From Pelotomaculum sp. PtaB.Bin104 (GTDB lineage: Bacteria; Bacillota; Desulfotomaculia; Desulfotomaculales; Pelotomaculaceae), in NCBI GenBank assembly GCA_002067205.1, contig MVQL01000244.1, forward strand, positions 1 to 64,000: a stretch of DNA of 64,000 nucleotides, written 5' to 3'. The notes below the pieces were generated by a model. The model was not told the origin of the DNA. It worked only from the letters and a program-made list of their open reading frames with translations, and searched no databases. Of this stretch, positions 8,518 through 16,603 are shown piece after piece. Position 1 is the stretch's first letter; each line of letters starts with the position of its first letter. The translations under genes were made by a program, and so were the position numbers.

Positions 8518-9174
8518 CTAGTTGAGCTCCTTGCGCTCTCCGGTCACCAGGTAAACAACTCTTTCCCCAATATTTGTGGCATGATCCGCAATCCGCTCCA
8601 GATGGCGGTTGACAAATAAGAGAGCGGTAGCCTGGTTGGTGATTGCAGGATCAACCATCATACACAACAGCAGTTCCCGTAAGACTTGATTGTGCAGGCC
8701 GTCCATCAGTTCATCTTCCGCCGCCATGACCATAGCCAGCTGGGCGTCTTCCCGCACATAGGCATCCAGTGCTTCTTTCACCATCTTCTGGGCTAGCTCT
8801 GCCATGCGGGGGATATCGATCAGAGGCTTAAACAAAGGCTGGTCACAGAGCCGACTGGCTGACCTGGCAATGTCACAGGCCAGGTCGGCTATCCGCTCCA
8901 GGTCAATGATGATCATCAGCCCAGCCGCAATCCTGCGTAAGTCCTTAGCCATCGGCGACTGGGTGGCAATCAACTTCATACACTTATCCTCGATCTGCAG
9001 TTCCTGAATATCAATCAGGGCATCTCCGTCAATTACACTCCGGGCTAGTTCGATGTCTTGCCTGATCAGTGATTCCACCGCCTTGGAGATCGCTTCTTCC
9101 ACGTAAAAACCCATCCGTAAAATGTCTTGCTGCAGTTCGCTTAGCGCCTGGTCAAAGGTAGTCCTGGTCCTCAT
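8518..9174 (-). CDS. phoU: PhoU phosphate signalling protein, copy 1
   Basis: A 218-residue all-alpha protein built of two PhoU three-helix bundles, each with the metal-binding E-x-x-D-x-x-x-D type motif (DLERIADLACDIA around residue 77-90; HLERIADHATNIGE near 190-203). PhoU couples Pst transporter state to the PhoR/PhoB pathway and dampens phosphate uptake. It is located between pstB1 and pstC1, with 24 bp to pstB1. Confidence 0.92.
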   Translation of the reverse strand: MRTRTTFDQALSELQQDILRMGFYVEEAISKAVESLIRQDIELARSVIDGDALIDIQELQIEDKCMKLIATQSPMAKDLRRIAAGLMIIIDLERIADLACDIARSASRLCDQPLFKPLIDIPRMAELAQKMVKEALDAYVREDAQLAMVMAAEDELMDGLHNQVLRELLLCMMVDPAITNQATALLFVNRHLERIADHATNIGERVVYLVTGERKELN

Positions 9175-9198
9175 TTGAACTTTTCACTTCCTTTTATA

Positions 9199-9957
9199 CT
9201 AGCCAAAGCGGCCGGTAATATAATCTTCCGTGCGCTTATCCCAAGGCTTTGTGAATATTATTTCTGTTTTTCCGTACTCAATTAGGTCGCCGGTCAAGAA
9301 AAATGCAGTGACACCCGAGACGCGGGCAGCCTGCTGCATGTTATGGGTCACAATAACGATCGTGTAGTCTTTTTTCAACGTCTGGATTAATTCTTCAATT
9401 TTCATGGTTGCCAGCGGGTCCAGGGCTGAGGTTGGCTCATCCATCAGCAGCACCTCCGGCTCCACAGCCAGCAGCCGGGCGATACAAATCCGCTGCTGCT
9501 GCCCGCCGGAAAGCCCGATGGCCGACTTATGCAGCCGGTCCTTGACTTCGTCCCAAATTACTGCGGCGCACAGGCTCTTTTCCACAATTTCATCAAGTTT
9601 GCGCTTGTCTTTGACCCCGTGAATGCGCGGCCCGTAGGCAATGTTATCGTAGACAGACATGGGAAAGGGGTTGGGGCGCTGAAAAACCATCCCGATCCTT
9701 TTGCGCAAGCTAACCACATCTTCTTCCGGCCGGTAGATATCCTGACCGTCAAGCAGCACCGAGCCATCAACCCTAACTCCTTCAATCAGGTCATTCATCC
9801 GGTTCAGCACACGTAAAAAAGTTGACTTGCCGCAGCCGGAAGGACCAATTAGCGCTGTCACCTGGTTCGCCTCAACTTCCAGGTTAACATTTTTTAGCGC
9901 GTGGAAGTTGCCGTAGTACATGTTTAAATTTTTTACGGATAATTTAAATTGTGTCAT
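9199..9957 (-). CDS. pstB: Phosphate ABC transporter ATPase PstB, copy 1
   Basis: A 252-residue ABC ATPase with Walker [11 protein letters not shown]-loop [18 protein letters not shown] (PstB hallmark), signature LSGGQQQR, Walker [13 protein letters not shown] and H-loop THNMQQA. It energises phosphate import through PstAC. The ATG at 9957-9955 is chosen because it aligns exactly with copy 2; an upstream in-frame extension of 24 residues is unlikely. First gene of the operon, 70-130 bp behind a Pho box. About 93% identical to copy 2 by eye. Confidence 0.93.
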   Translation of the reverse strand: MTQFKLSVKNLNMYYGNFHALKNVNLEVEANQVTALIGPSGCGKSTFLRVLNRMNDLIEGVRVDGSVLLDGQDIYRPEEDVVSLRKRIGMVFQRPNPFPMSVYDNIAYGPRIHGVKDKRKLDEIVEKSLCAAVIWDEVKDRLHKSAIGLSGGQQQRICIARLLAVEPEVLLMDEPTSALDPLATMKIEELIQTLKKDYTIVIVTHNMQQAARVSGVTAFFLTGDLIEYGKTEIIFTKPWDKRTEDYITGRFG

Positions 9958-10013
9958 GAACTTAGTCCCCCAGGGAGGTATTATTGTAATCCTGCCAATT
10001 ACTATTTGCTCAT

Positions 10014-10089
10014 AATGTAGCATAATCACATTAAATTACCGTTAAGTCATCATTAATTTATTGCTTCGATAGTGTTAAATCTAGATTAA
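10014..10089 (-). promoter_or_regulatory. Pho-box promoter of the pstB1 operon
   Basis: Reading the minus strand, TTAATC, TTAACA, a degenerate GAAGCA, TTAATG, TTAACG and TTAATG start exactly 11 bp apart (10089 down to 10029). After a 9-nt gap comes TACATT (10019-10014) as a plausible -10. This is the architecture of PhoP/PhoB-activated promoters in Firmicutes (TTAACA repeats, ~5-bp spacers). Confidence 0.75.
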
Positions 10090-10206
10090 TAAACCAGCTG
10101 ATAGTACGCTACAAGACCAATTAATGGTTTTATGTGATAAAAATATTATGAAATTAAATATGCTGATCGACTATTTTTGCCAGGACTTCAAACGCTTTAC
10201 TAGAAT

Positions 10207-10271
10207 TTAATCAGATTTTTATCTCCCTTTAAACTAAACCTGCATATATCTTAACAATTCACCTGTATGAT
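10207..10271 (+). promoter_or_regulatory. Pho-box promoter of phoA
   Basis: TTAATC (10207), TTTATC (10218), TTAAAC (10229), a degenerate CTGCAT (10240) and TTAACA (10251) keep 11-bp phase. A -10 TATGAT at 10266-10271 follows the last repeat by exactly 9 nt. It lies 72 nt upstream of the phoA start. Confidence 0.72.
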
Positions 10272-10342
10272 TAATTGCAGCAGGTAATGGTGATTTTTTA
10301 TAGTAATCACCTGCCTGTAAAATAAAATCAGGGAGGATGATT

Positions 10343-11740
10343 ATGAACTTGCGCAAATGTAGTATGAAAAAGGCGGCAGTTTCCCTGGCCCTAAGTAGTA
10401 GTCTATTGTTTTCCACCCTTACTCCTAGTGTGGCCCAGGCCAAAGGTCCGGTAGCGCCGGACAAGCCACTGGTCAAAAATATCATCGTGATGATCAGCGA
10501 TGGTTGCGGCTACAACCAACTGGATGCGGCCAGCATGTACCAGTATGGCAAAACAGGCAAGCAGTTGTACGAGCATTTCCCGGTCCGGTTTGCGATGAGT
10601 ACCTATTCGCATGATGGTGAGTATGACCCTGCTGAAGCCTGGGCTAGCTTCGACTATGTGAAAAGTATTCCCGGGCAACATACTGCCACCGATTCAGCCG
10701 CAGCCGGTACCGCTATGTCTACCGGAGTGAAGACATACGACGCTGCCATCGGGGTGGATTACGATAAAAATGTTGTAAAGCACATTGCCGAGAAGGCTGA
10801 AGAACTAGGTAAGGCTACCGGGGTTATTAGCAGTGTTGAGTTCAACCACGCCACCCACGCTTCTTTTGTAGCGCACAATGTAAGCCGCAATGACTATGCG
10901 GGAATAGCCAATGAAATGCTCATGAGCTCAGCTACAGACGTGATTATGGGCGCCGGTCACCCCTATTTTACTGATAACAACACCCCCCGAGTACCTAATG
11001 CCGGAGACTTTAAATATGTCGGTGGCCAGACCACGTGGGAAGACCTGATCGACGGGTCCCTGTCAGTGGCTGACGCTGACGGTGACGGCGCCACCGATCC
11101 CTGGACAGTTGTCCAAACCCGGGATGAATTTGTTAATTTAATGACTGGTGATACACCCAAGCGGGTTGTTGGTGTTCCCCAGGTCGCCACCACCCTGCAG
11201 CAGGCCCGCAGTGGCGACGCAAAGGCTGCACCTTATGTTGTAGGCTTAAATCAAAACGTCCCCACCCTGGCCGAAATGACCAAAGGCGCCTTAAATGTTC
11301 TGGATAACGACCAAGACGGCTTCTTCATCATGATCGAGGGCGGCGCCATTGACTGGGCCGGCCATGCCAACCAGTCCGGCCGGGTCATTGAAGAAGAGAT
11401 TGATTTCAACCGCAGTGTAGAAGCGGTTTGTGACTGGGTAAAACAGAACAGCAACTGGGGCGAGACCCTGCTGATTGTAACCGGCGACCATGAGACCGGC
11501 TACCTGACCGGCACTGTAGACGGCGCGCCCGTTTGGACCGACCTGGTTAATAACGGCGCCGGTAACCTGCCTGGCATGCAGTGGAACAGCGGCGACCATA
11601 CCAACAGCCTGATCCCGTTCTTTGCCAAGGGTGACGCCGCCCGCATCTTTAAAAGCTATGCGGACCAAAGCGACCCGGTCCACGGCAAATATATCGACAA
11701 TACTGAAGTAGCCAAGGTGCTCTTCGAAATCATCGAGTAA
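10343..11740 (+). CDS. phoA: Secreted alkaline phosphatase
   Basis: A 465-residue alkaline phosphatase with a Sec signal peptide (MNLRKCSMKKAAVSLALSS..., cleavage near AQA-KG). The catalytic serine lies in ATDSAAAGTAMSTG; metal ligands are in MISDG near the N terminus, EGGAIDWAGHAN and GDHETG. The enzyme hydrolyses phosphomonoesters outside the cell and supplies phosphate to Pst. I prefer the ATG at 10343 because GGGAGG ends 6 nt upstream; the ATG at 10337 overlaps that site. Two EF-hand-like loops (DADGDGATD, DNDQDGFF) suggest bound calcium. Divergent from pstB1, with its own Pho box and a strong terminator behind it. Confidence 0.92.
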   Translation: MNLRKCSMKKAAVSLALSSSLLFSTLTPSVAQAKGPVAPDKPLVKNIIVMISDGCGYNQLDAASMYQYGKTGKQLYEHFPVRFAMSTYSHDGEYDPAEAWASFDYVKSIPGQHTATDSAAAGTAMSTGVKTYDAAIGVDYDKNVVKHIAEKAEELGKATGVISSVEFNHATHASFVAHNVSRNDYAGIANEMLMSSATDVIMGAGHPYFTDNNTPRVPNAGDFKYVGGQTTWEDLIDGSLSVADADGDGATDPWTVVQTRDEFVNLMTGDTPKRVVGVPQVATTLQQARSGDAKAAPYVVGLNQNVPTLAEMTKGALNVLDNDQDGFFIMIEGGAIDWAGHANQSGRVIEEEIDFNRSVEAVCDWVKQNSNWGETLLIVTGDHETGYLTGTVDGAPVWTDLVNNGAGNLPGMQWNSGDHTNSLIPFFAKGDAARIFKSYADQSDPVHGKYIDNTEVAKVLFEIIE

Positions 11741-11811
11741 AAAAGGATCAGTCCGAGAGGAAAGTGAAATCTTTCGACTTTCCAGGGTAATAGCTGATAT
11801 ACGTTGCAAAG

Positions 11812-11858
11812 AAAAAGGACTTCTGAAGCCTGTATGGAAAGGTCTCAGAAGTCCTTTT
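11812..11858. terminator. Bidirectional rho-independent terminator after phoA
   Basis: The stem of about 15 bp (AAAAAGGACTTCTGA / TCAGAAGTCCTTTTT) with a 17-nt loop is flanked by A- and T-runs. It can serve phoA on the plus strand and the convergent membrane-protein gene on the minus strand. Confidence 0.85.
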
Positions 11859-11893
11859 TTCAACTTGGATTATTAACCCGCATAAAATTTTTT

Positions 11894-12265
11894 TTAAAAA
11901 TACTTTACAACTGACGGAATCATACTAGCAAAAAACAACAACCATGAAAACACTATAAGAGATCTACTTGTAAAATAGCTGACAGTCAGTGTGATAAAAG
12001 CAATAAAAAGTAATCCTATTCCAATAAATTCATCTTGCAACTCAATCCAATTAGAAACAGTTAAATTATTAAAGAGATCGGCTAGTGCGGATAAAATATA
12101 AAATGTTAACAGGTTTGCTGATGAACCTAAGAACAAGACAGTGCCTGGGCTCAGGAAATTTTTACCTTGCACCATCATGGAGTGTTCATAAAAAATTTTT
12201 TTGGGCTGGTTAAAGGAAAAGACGTGCTTTCGGATTTTGTATTGACCACCGTGGTCACTTCCCAT
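11894..12265 (-). CDS. Hypothetical membrane protein
   Basis: A 123-residue protein with a polar N-terminal ~45 residues and then three hydrophobic segments (FLSPGTVLFLGSSANLLTFY, FIGIGLLFIAFITLTVSYF, LIVFSWLLFFASMIPSVV). No family is recognised. The ATG at 12265-12263 follows GGGAGG by 8 nt. The gene is AT-rich relative to the phosphate genes around it. It lies between phoA and a degenerate GGDEF gene on the pstS1 strand, but a terminator separates it from that gene. Confidence 0.6.
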   Translation of the reverse strand: MGSDHGGQYKIRKHVFSFNQPKKIFYEHSMMVQGKNFLSPGTVLFLGSSANLLTFYILSALADLFNNLTVSNWIELQDEFIGIGLLFIAFITLTVSYFTSRSLIVFSWLLFFASMIPSVVKYF

Positions 12266-12349
12266 CAAGATTTACCTCCCTTAATAGACATGCATTAGTG
12301 CTCAAAGGTAATCTTTTCGTGCACTTATCCGCGTTTTGGTGTATTTGGA

Positions 12350-12387
12350 ATAATAAAAGCAAGGCGGCAAATAACAAGTACCTTGCT
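12350..12387 (-). terminator. Terminator after the GGDEF-like gene
   Basis: Stem AGCAAGG / CCTTGCT around a 16-nt loop, followed on the minus strand by TTTTATTA. On the plus strand the downstream flank is CTTTTTA, so it may act both ways. Confidence 0.65.
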
Positions 12388-12430
12388 CTTTTTATGCTGA
12401 ATTACTCTAGGAAATAAATATACTGTCTTG

Positions 12431-13024
12431 TTAAGGTTTTTGATCACATTTTAAATGTTCAGCCCCGTTAGCAGTTTTACCTGCTTTTTCCCCTTCCTTA
12501 TAATCAATGATCCCCACGGATAAAGAGGGATGTCCTTCTTCCGGGCACTCTAACGGGCTATTGTTATTTTTTAGCTCAGGCTGATTATATGCTAATTTGA
12601 TCAAGTGGTCAAAATACTTGACGGCACCCTGGCATAACGTATCAGCGAACTCCTTTTTAGTTATGATGATAAATTCATCGTTTTTAAGCTGTGCAATAAA
12701 ATCTTCTTTTCCACCGAATCTCTTCACTATATTGATTAAAATTTTAGAGGTAAATACAGTAAGGTTCTTTCCACCGGCAATGCTGTATTTATCTTTATAT
12801 TTCTTCTTGAATAATTTCACATGGATAGCACTAAATTCTTGTTTATCAGCCATACGTCTGAGCAATTCCTGCCTCAAGAGAATTTTGCCAGGCAGATTAG
12901 TTAGTGGGTCGGTGTCTAAAATCAAACGAATACGGGCAATGACATCCGCAAAGTTCTGTTTTTTATTTAATAATATGCCAAAATCCCGGTCTAAGTTGAA
13001 GGTTTTCTTATCACTGGCACTCAT
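12431..13024 (-). CDS. Degenerate GGDEF-domain protein
   Basis: A 197-residue protein with the diguanylate-cyclase opening motif DPLTNLPGK, but LKNDEF where active enzymes have GGDEF, and SLSVGIIDY where the family has a SIGIA strand. The two glycines needed for GTP binding are replaced, so cyclase activity is unlikely; it may be a c-di-GMP/GTP sensor or an evolutionary leftover. No sensor domain precedes it. GGGGGG precedes the ATG by about 6 nt. It lies 107 bp behind pstS1 and might be reached by read-through from the pstS1 Pho promoter. Confidence 0.65.
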   Translation of the reverse strand: MSASDKKTFNLDRDFGILLNKKQNFADVIARIRLILDTDPLTNLPGKILLRQELLRRMADKQEFSAIHVKLFKKKYKDKYSIAGGKNLTVFTSKILINIVKRFGGKEDFIAQLKNDEFIIITKKEFADTLCQGAVKYFDHLIKLAYNQPELKNNNSPLECPEEGHPSLSVGIIDYKEGEKAGKTANGAEHLKCDQKP

Positions 13025-13091
13025 AGCAATCCCCCCTAGAGAACACTATTGCTCAGGTGACTTAGATTATCAACAGGTAATGAAAGCAAAG

Positions 13092-13118
13092 GGGCCAGTT
13101 TATCATGACCCCCTAAAC
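13092..13118 (-). terminator. Weak hairpin after pstS1
   Basis: On the minus strand AGGGG...CCCCT closes a loop of about 16 nt and is followed by TTTGCTTT. The stem is short, so partial read-through into the GGDEF-like gene is plausible. Confidence 0.4.
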
Positions 13119-13131
13119 TCCAATTACTTTT

Positions 13132-14028
13132 TTATTTATTTTTGACATTACCACTGACATCCCGCGTTATTTTCATTTCTGTTTCCGGAATGTAGCCGAG
13201 TTCAGGAACAATGGTCTTTTGTACGTCATCAGACAGCATATATTTTATAAAAGCATCGAGCGCGCCCCCCGGCTGACCCTTGGTATAGCTGTGCATATAG
13301 GCCCATACCGTGTATTTGCCGGTGGTAATGTTATCCTTAGTGGGCGCTACACCGTCCATGCTGACGGGCTTGACGCTGCCGTCCAGGTAAGATAAGGCCA
13401 GGTAACCGATTGCCCCGGGAGTTTCTTTAATGATTTTGCGGACTGTACCGGAGGAGTCTTCTTCAATGCCCGCCGCTTCTTCAGCGCCGCCAAGCGCGTA
13501 TTTCTTAAAAGTTGCCCGTGTGCCGGAGGCTTTCGGACGGTTCACCAGCACGATCTTCTGGTCAGGTCCGCCGACACTCTTCCAATTAGTGGTCTTGCCC
13601 GTAAAAATGTCGATCAATTGCTGTTTGGTCAGGTTATCCACCGTGATGGCCGGGTTTACTACTGCCGCCATACCCACCACACAGATCTGGTGGTCGACCA
13701 GTTGGGCAGTGTCAATACCGCTTTTTTCTTCAGCAAAAATATCAGAGTTGCCGATATCAGCCGCTCCCTGCGCAACCTGGGTCAGCCCCGTGCCGCTGCC
13801 GCCACCCTGCACCACAACTTTTACATTCGGGTTCTTGGCCATAAACTGATTTGCAGCCTGTTCCGCCAGCGGCTGCAGAGCAGTGGAGCCAACCGCGGTA
13901 ATATTACCGGACAACTGAGATGTGTTAGCCGCGTCCTGCTTGGTGTCCTGCCCGCCACAGCCGACCACCGTGGCTATTAGGGCTAGGCACAGCATAATAG
14001 CCACCACTACTTTCGTTTTTTTCAACAA
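13132..14028 (-). CDS. pstS: Phosphate-binding lipoprotein PstS, copy 1
   Basis: A 298-residue periplasmic-binding-type protein carrying a lipoprotein signal (hydrophobic stretch then ATVVGC), so it would be membrane-tethered outside the cell. Phosphate-loop motifs are visible: GSTALQPL, VVVQGGGSGTGLTQVAQGAADIG (split here as GGGSGTG and GAADIG), and RPKASGTRATF. It delivers phosphate to PstCA. It is separated from its pstB1-C1-A1 partners by about 3 kb and transcribed from its own Pho box. Shares most of its sequence with copy 2. Confidence 0.92.
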   Translation of the reverse strand: MLKKTKVVVAIMLCLALIATVVGCGGQDTKQDAANTSQLSGNITAVGSTALQPLAEQAANQFMAKNPNVKVVVQGGGSGTGLTQVAQGAADIGNSDIFAEEKSGIDTAQLVDHQICVVGMAAVVNPAITVDNLTKQQLIDIFTGKTTNWKSVGGPDQKIVLVNRPKASGTRATFKKYALGGAEEAAGIEEDSSGTVRKIIKETPGAIGYLALSYLDGSVKPVSMDGVAPTKDNITTGKYTVWAYMHSYTKGQPGGALDAFIKYMLSDDVQKTIVPELGYIPETEMKITRDVSGNVKNK

Positions 14029-14094
14029 ATTTTTCTCCTCCTTAATTTTCTTTTTTTATAGATAAAGTGACTAGAAAAATAGCCACAAGATTTT

Positions 14095-14127
14095 TTAATA
14101 TATCTCCCGGAAACGGTAGCCAACACT
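14095..14127 (-). pseudogene. Relic of a phoB 3' end
   Basis: The minus strand encodes VGYRFREIY followed by TAA, and the 17 bases GTTGGCTACCGTTTCCG match the terminal DNA-contacting segment of phoB2 (VGYRFR). No response-regulator coding sequence precedes it; the Pho box of pstS1 lies there instead. It sits in the leader between that promoter and pstS1. I read it as the tail of a lost third copy or a recombination scar. Confidence 0.6.
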
Positions 14128-14145
14128 TGATAACCTCTTTATCCC

Positions 14146-14210
14146 ACTATACAGCAATTCCGTTAATCAAAAGTTAAGGCTGTTTTAACTTTTGATTAAA
14201 TAATAATTAA
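14146..14210 (-). promoter_or_regulatory. Pho-box promoter of pstS1
   Basis: Five perfect-phase hexamers on the minus strand (TTAATT, TTAATC, TTAAAA, TTAACT, TTAACG; starts 11 bp apart from 14210 to 14166) are followed after 9 nt by -10 TATAGT at 14151-14146. The transcript would include a ~115-nt leader before pstS1. Confidence 0.8.
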
Positions 14211-14347
14211 TTTTGTGTAAAAACATTATCAGATAAACTTTCTTGATACTATCGGCATACTCGTCAGTTCCAAGTCCTAAGAAAAATGGCTGAAGCAAAG
14301 GTCGAGCCCGTTTCCAAACAAAAAAATGTGGACGAATAATGATAAAA

Positions 14348-14394
14348 TAGCATAAAAAGAGTAAGTTCGCTGATACCCTGCTCTTTTTATGCTA
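14348..14394 (-). terminator. Terminator after the unknown Pho-box gene
   Basis: A 14-bp stem TAGCATAAAAAGAG / CTCTTTTTATGCTA with a 19-nt loop; A/T-rich on both flanks. Confidence 0.7.
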
Positions 14395-14438
14395 TATACT
14401 AATAAATATCAAAGCAATTGGTTTTTTCAATTAGCTTA

Positions 14439-15128
14439 TTAACTACAATCTAAAACTTGATCAAGTCTTCGATATACCCGTTCAGCAAGTTGAAGCCGTA
14501 AGTAATGAGCAATTTGTTGCTCTTGAGCATCTAACAGGCTGGTAATAATTCGTGTCAACCGGTTATGAGATATGGGATATGTATTTCCCCCATATATATA
14601 GCGGCCAATTATTTCTGCCACACAAAGCTCACAAGTTAGTTCCTTTTCCAGGGAACTCAACGGTAAGCAGTTGATAGTCTTTGAGATAGATTTTAAACAT
14701 AAATTTCTGGCTGTTTTTTCAAATTGAATGGTACCGGCAACTTCCAGCAGTGTTGTTGTATCTAAGCTTGGAAGCTCCAGCTGCGATTCAGAGATAAATT
14801 CAGATTCATCAACAGAAAAATCGTTGATGATCGTTTTTAAATTACAGTTCACCTCATTTTGTAAATGCTTAAGATTACCAAATAAAAATTTTATTATATC
14901 ATTATGAACTAGTTTATTTTCCAATAAATCATTTGCTAACTGGGATACGGATTGCCGTCTTTTGTTAAAATAAATTTTCAGTGTATTATTAATTGATTTA
15001 AAACCAGACTCCACGATTTGGCAGGCTGCCAATTCCAACCGGTACTGGTTTAACTGCAACAATTCATTGAAACACATGACTGACACTAAATTATTCGGTT
15101 GTTTATTCTGGCTATGTGTAACTTGCAT
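14439..15128 (-). CDS. Unknown protein under a Pho-box promoter
   Basis: A 229-residue soluble, mostly helical protein of no family I recognise. It has an N-terminal helix-rich part (NELLQLNQYRLELAACQIVE), a polar acidic middle (VDESEFISESQLELPSLD), and a C-terminal part with four cysteines and the stretch ISHNRLTRIITSLLDAQEQQ. AGGAGTGAG precedes the ATG correctly. It is more AT-rich than the pst genes. A clear Pho box with -10 TATAAT lies 33-97 bp upstream, so the gene is a candidate phosphate-starvation gene of unknown function. It has its own terminator. Confidence 0.7.
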   Translation of the reverse strand: MQVTHSQNKQPNNLVSVMCFNELLQLNQYRLELAACQIVESGFKSINNTLKIYFNKRRQSVSQLANDLLENKLVHNDIIKFLFGNLKHLQNEVNCNLKTIINDFSVDESEFISESQLELPSLDTTTLLEVAGTIQFEKTARNLCLKSISKTINCLPLSSLEKELTCELCVAEIIGRYIYGGNTYPISHNRLTRIITSLLDAQEQQIAHYLRLQLAERVYRRLDQVLDCS

Positions 15129-15160
15129 GACTCACTCCTATAAATGTTTTAATGATTTAA

Positions 15161-15225
15161 ATTATACATGAAGATTGTTAATTAATTATTAAGTTAATAT
15201 TAAATTATCGTTAATTTTTTGTTCA
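15161..15225 (-). promoter_or_regulatory. Pho-box promoter of the unknown 229-residue gene
   Basis: On the minus strand TGAACA, TTAACG, TTAATA, TTAATA and TTAACA start 11 bp apart (15225 to 15181). A perfect -10 TATAAT at 15166-15161 follows the last repeat by 9 nt, the same spacing as at pstS1 and phoA. Confidence 0.78.
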
Positions 15226-15317
15226 ATATGAGAAATATAAGCATTAACTAGCAAAATACATAAATTTTACACAATTGAAGTTCTTCGGTTAAAGAAAGTG
15301 GCGGAACTGGCAATATT

Positions 15318-15369
15318 GGCCGGAGAGTTGTCCCAATAGGGTACAAAACTCCCAGGCCAGCCTTTTTTT
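15318..15369 (+). terminator. Plus-strand intrinsic terminator, possible end of a small RNA
   Basis: GGCCGGAGAGTT pairs with AACTCCCAGGCC (two mismatches) over a 17-nt loop and is followed by AGCC and TTTTTTT. No gene ends upstream on this strand, so it would terminate a short transcript starting in 15226-15310. Its 3' arm resembles the hairpin at 5277. Confidence 0.5.
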
Positions 15370-15393
15370 AAATCAAAATTTCATATTAAAGGT

Positions 15394-15627
15394 TTATTTA
15401 CGCCAAATGTTATGAAAGGAGATACCTTCCAGTAAATTTTGACCGGTTTCCCGCCTCTTCTTCATGATGTATCCGATAAATTCACTCAGAAAACTCTCCC
15501 AGACTAGAGCTACAGTTTTTGCTTCAGCCTTGCCACGGCTCCGAATAGCCACACTGGAATCAATAGCATTGCGCAAATCCGCCAGTATTGTGGAAAGGTG
15601 TGCTGTTAATTCATCCTTACCGGCCAA
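15394..15627 (-). CDS. Small hypothetical protein
   Basis: A 77-residue helical protein with TTG start at 15627-15625, chosen because AGGAGG lies 7 nt upstream; the longer upstream frame overlaps the neighbouring gene. It carries a basic C-terminal tail (IMKKRRETGQNLLEGISF). No family recognised. It starts 23 bp after the end of the PacL-like gene at 15650, in an apparent two-gene unit. Confidence 0.55.
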   Translation of the reverse strand: MAGKDELTAHLSTILADLRNAIDSSVAIRSRGKAEAKTVALVWESFLSEFIGYIMKKRRETGQNLLEGISFHNIWRK

Positions 15628-15649
15628 CCTGCTACCTCCTTTAAACCCA

Positions 15650-16432
15650 CTATGAATTACTTGGCAACGTTTCGTCACCTTGAGGTGTCTTGTTATCTTG
15701 AGGCATTTCATTTTTCCCAGACATGCCTTCATTGGCCAGAGGTCCATTCATCGAAGCTGTTAACTTATTAAAGTTTGCCTCGGCTACAATATCTTCGAGC
15801 TCTTCTTTAGCCTGGGCAAAAACACCTTGGACACGTTCGTTCATCTCCATTGCTTCTTCCATTGCCTTACAGATTAGCGGGCGAACGGATTTTGCCACCG
15901 AGGGTAAGAGGAGTAATCCCAATAATGCTGCTCCTGCCCCCCAGCCGAAACTACGGCGGTCAATATCTCTCAATGGACTTGTAGCCCGGTTCCAGAAGGG
16001 CCCCATGAAGCCGCGGCTACCGTTATTCATAGCTAAGCTATCCAGTAACTCTTGAACCCCCATACCCTGTTCCTGTGCTTCATGTAATAAATCATTTAGC
16101 ATCTGGCGAATTTGCGGATCCCGGACTTGACCCATTCGCTGGTTCATTTTAACCAAAGATCTTAATTCGCCCTGCAGCTGTTTTCTCGCCATTGACATAT
16201 TGCGCTGGTAATCGTACTCTTCTCTGTCGTTCCACCAATCGTCTTCAAACTTTGGTTGTCTCCGGCTGTGGTATACCTGTTGTGGATTGCGATTACCCCG
16301 GTGATTGCCGTTGTGGTAGTATTTCTCCTGCCATTCCCGGCGGTCTTCTAGCTCCCCAATAATTTCCTTTTTAAGTTGTTTAATGACCTCAGGGTCATAT
16401 TTGCTAAATGTTTTTTCATCTTGTTCTTGCAT
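15650..16432 (-). CDS. PacL-like single-helix membrane protein
   Basis: A 260-residue protein. Residues 1-75 are very charged and rich in His/Tyr/Trp/Arg (YYHNGNHRGNRNPQ), residues 85-130 are helical, and one membrane helix near residue 160-175 (WGAGAALLGLLLLPSVA) is followed by an amphipathic helix (KAMEEAMEMNERVQGVFAQ). Helix plus amphipathic alternating tail resembles DUF1490/DUF5132-type proteins such as mycobacterial PacL, which organise P-type ATPases in membrane platforms. That link is inference, supported by the giant P-type ATPase gene nearby. The start follows GGAGGGGAG. Confidence 0.55.
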   Translation of the reverse strand: MQEQDEKTFSKYDPEVIKQLKKEIIGELEDRREWQEKYYHNGNHRGNRNPQQVYHSRRQPKFEDDWWNDREEYDYQRNMSMARKQLQGELRSLVKMNQRMGQVRDPQIRQMLNDLLHEAQEQGMGVQELLDSLAMNNGSRGFMGPFWNRATSPLRDIDRRSFGWGAGAALLGLLLLPSVAKSVRPLICKAMEEAMEMNERVQGVFAQAKEELEDIVAEANFNKLTASMNGPLANEGMSGKNEMPQDNKTPQGDETLPSNS

Positions 16433-16603
16433 TTACTTCTCCCCTCCAGACCTATTAAATTTAGATTATTTTGTCCAAGTAGAAACCAGTTATTACAATT
16501 TTTTTTAATATTTGATTTTTTATATTTATATTGCCATTGAATACATGAAAGGTTACAGGTAAAAAATATAATATATTTAAATTGAAAGGGGGTGGATAGA
16601 GCG

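Noticed and set aside
11750..11800. Possible riboswitch-like hairpin behind phoA
   Set aside because: GGAAAGT/ACTTTCC is short and no known aptamer consensus fits; it lies downstream of a gene just before a terminator.
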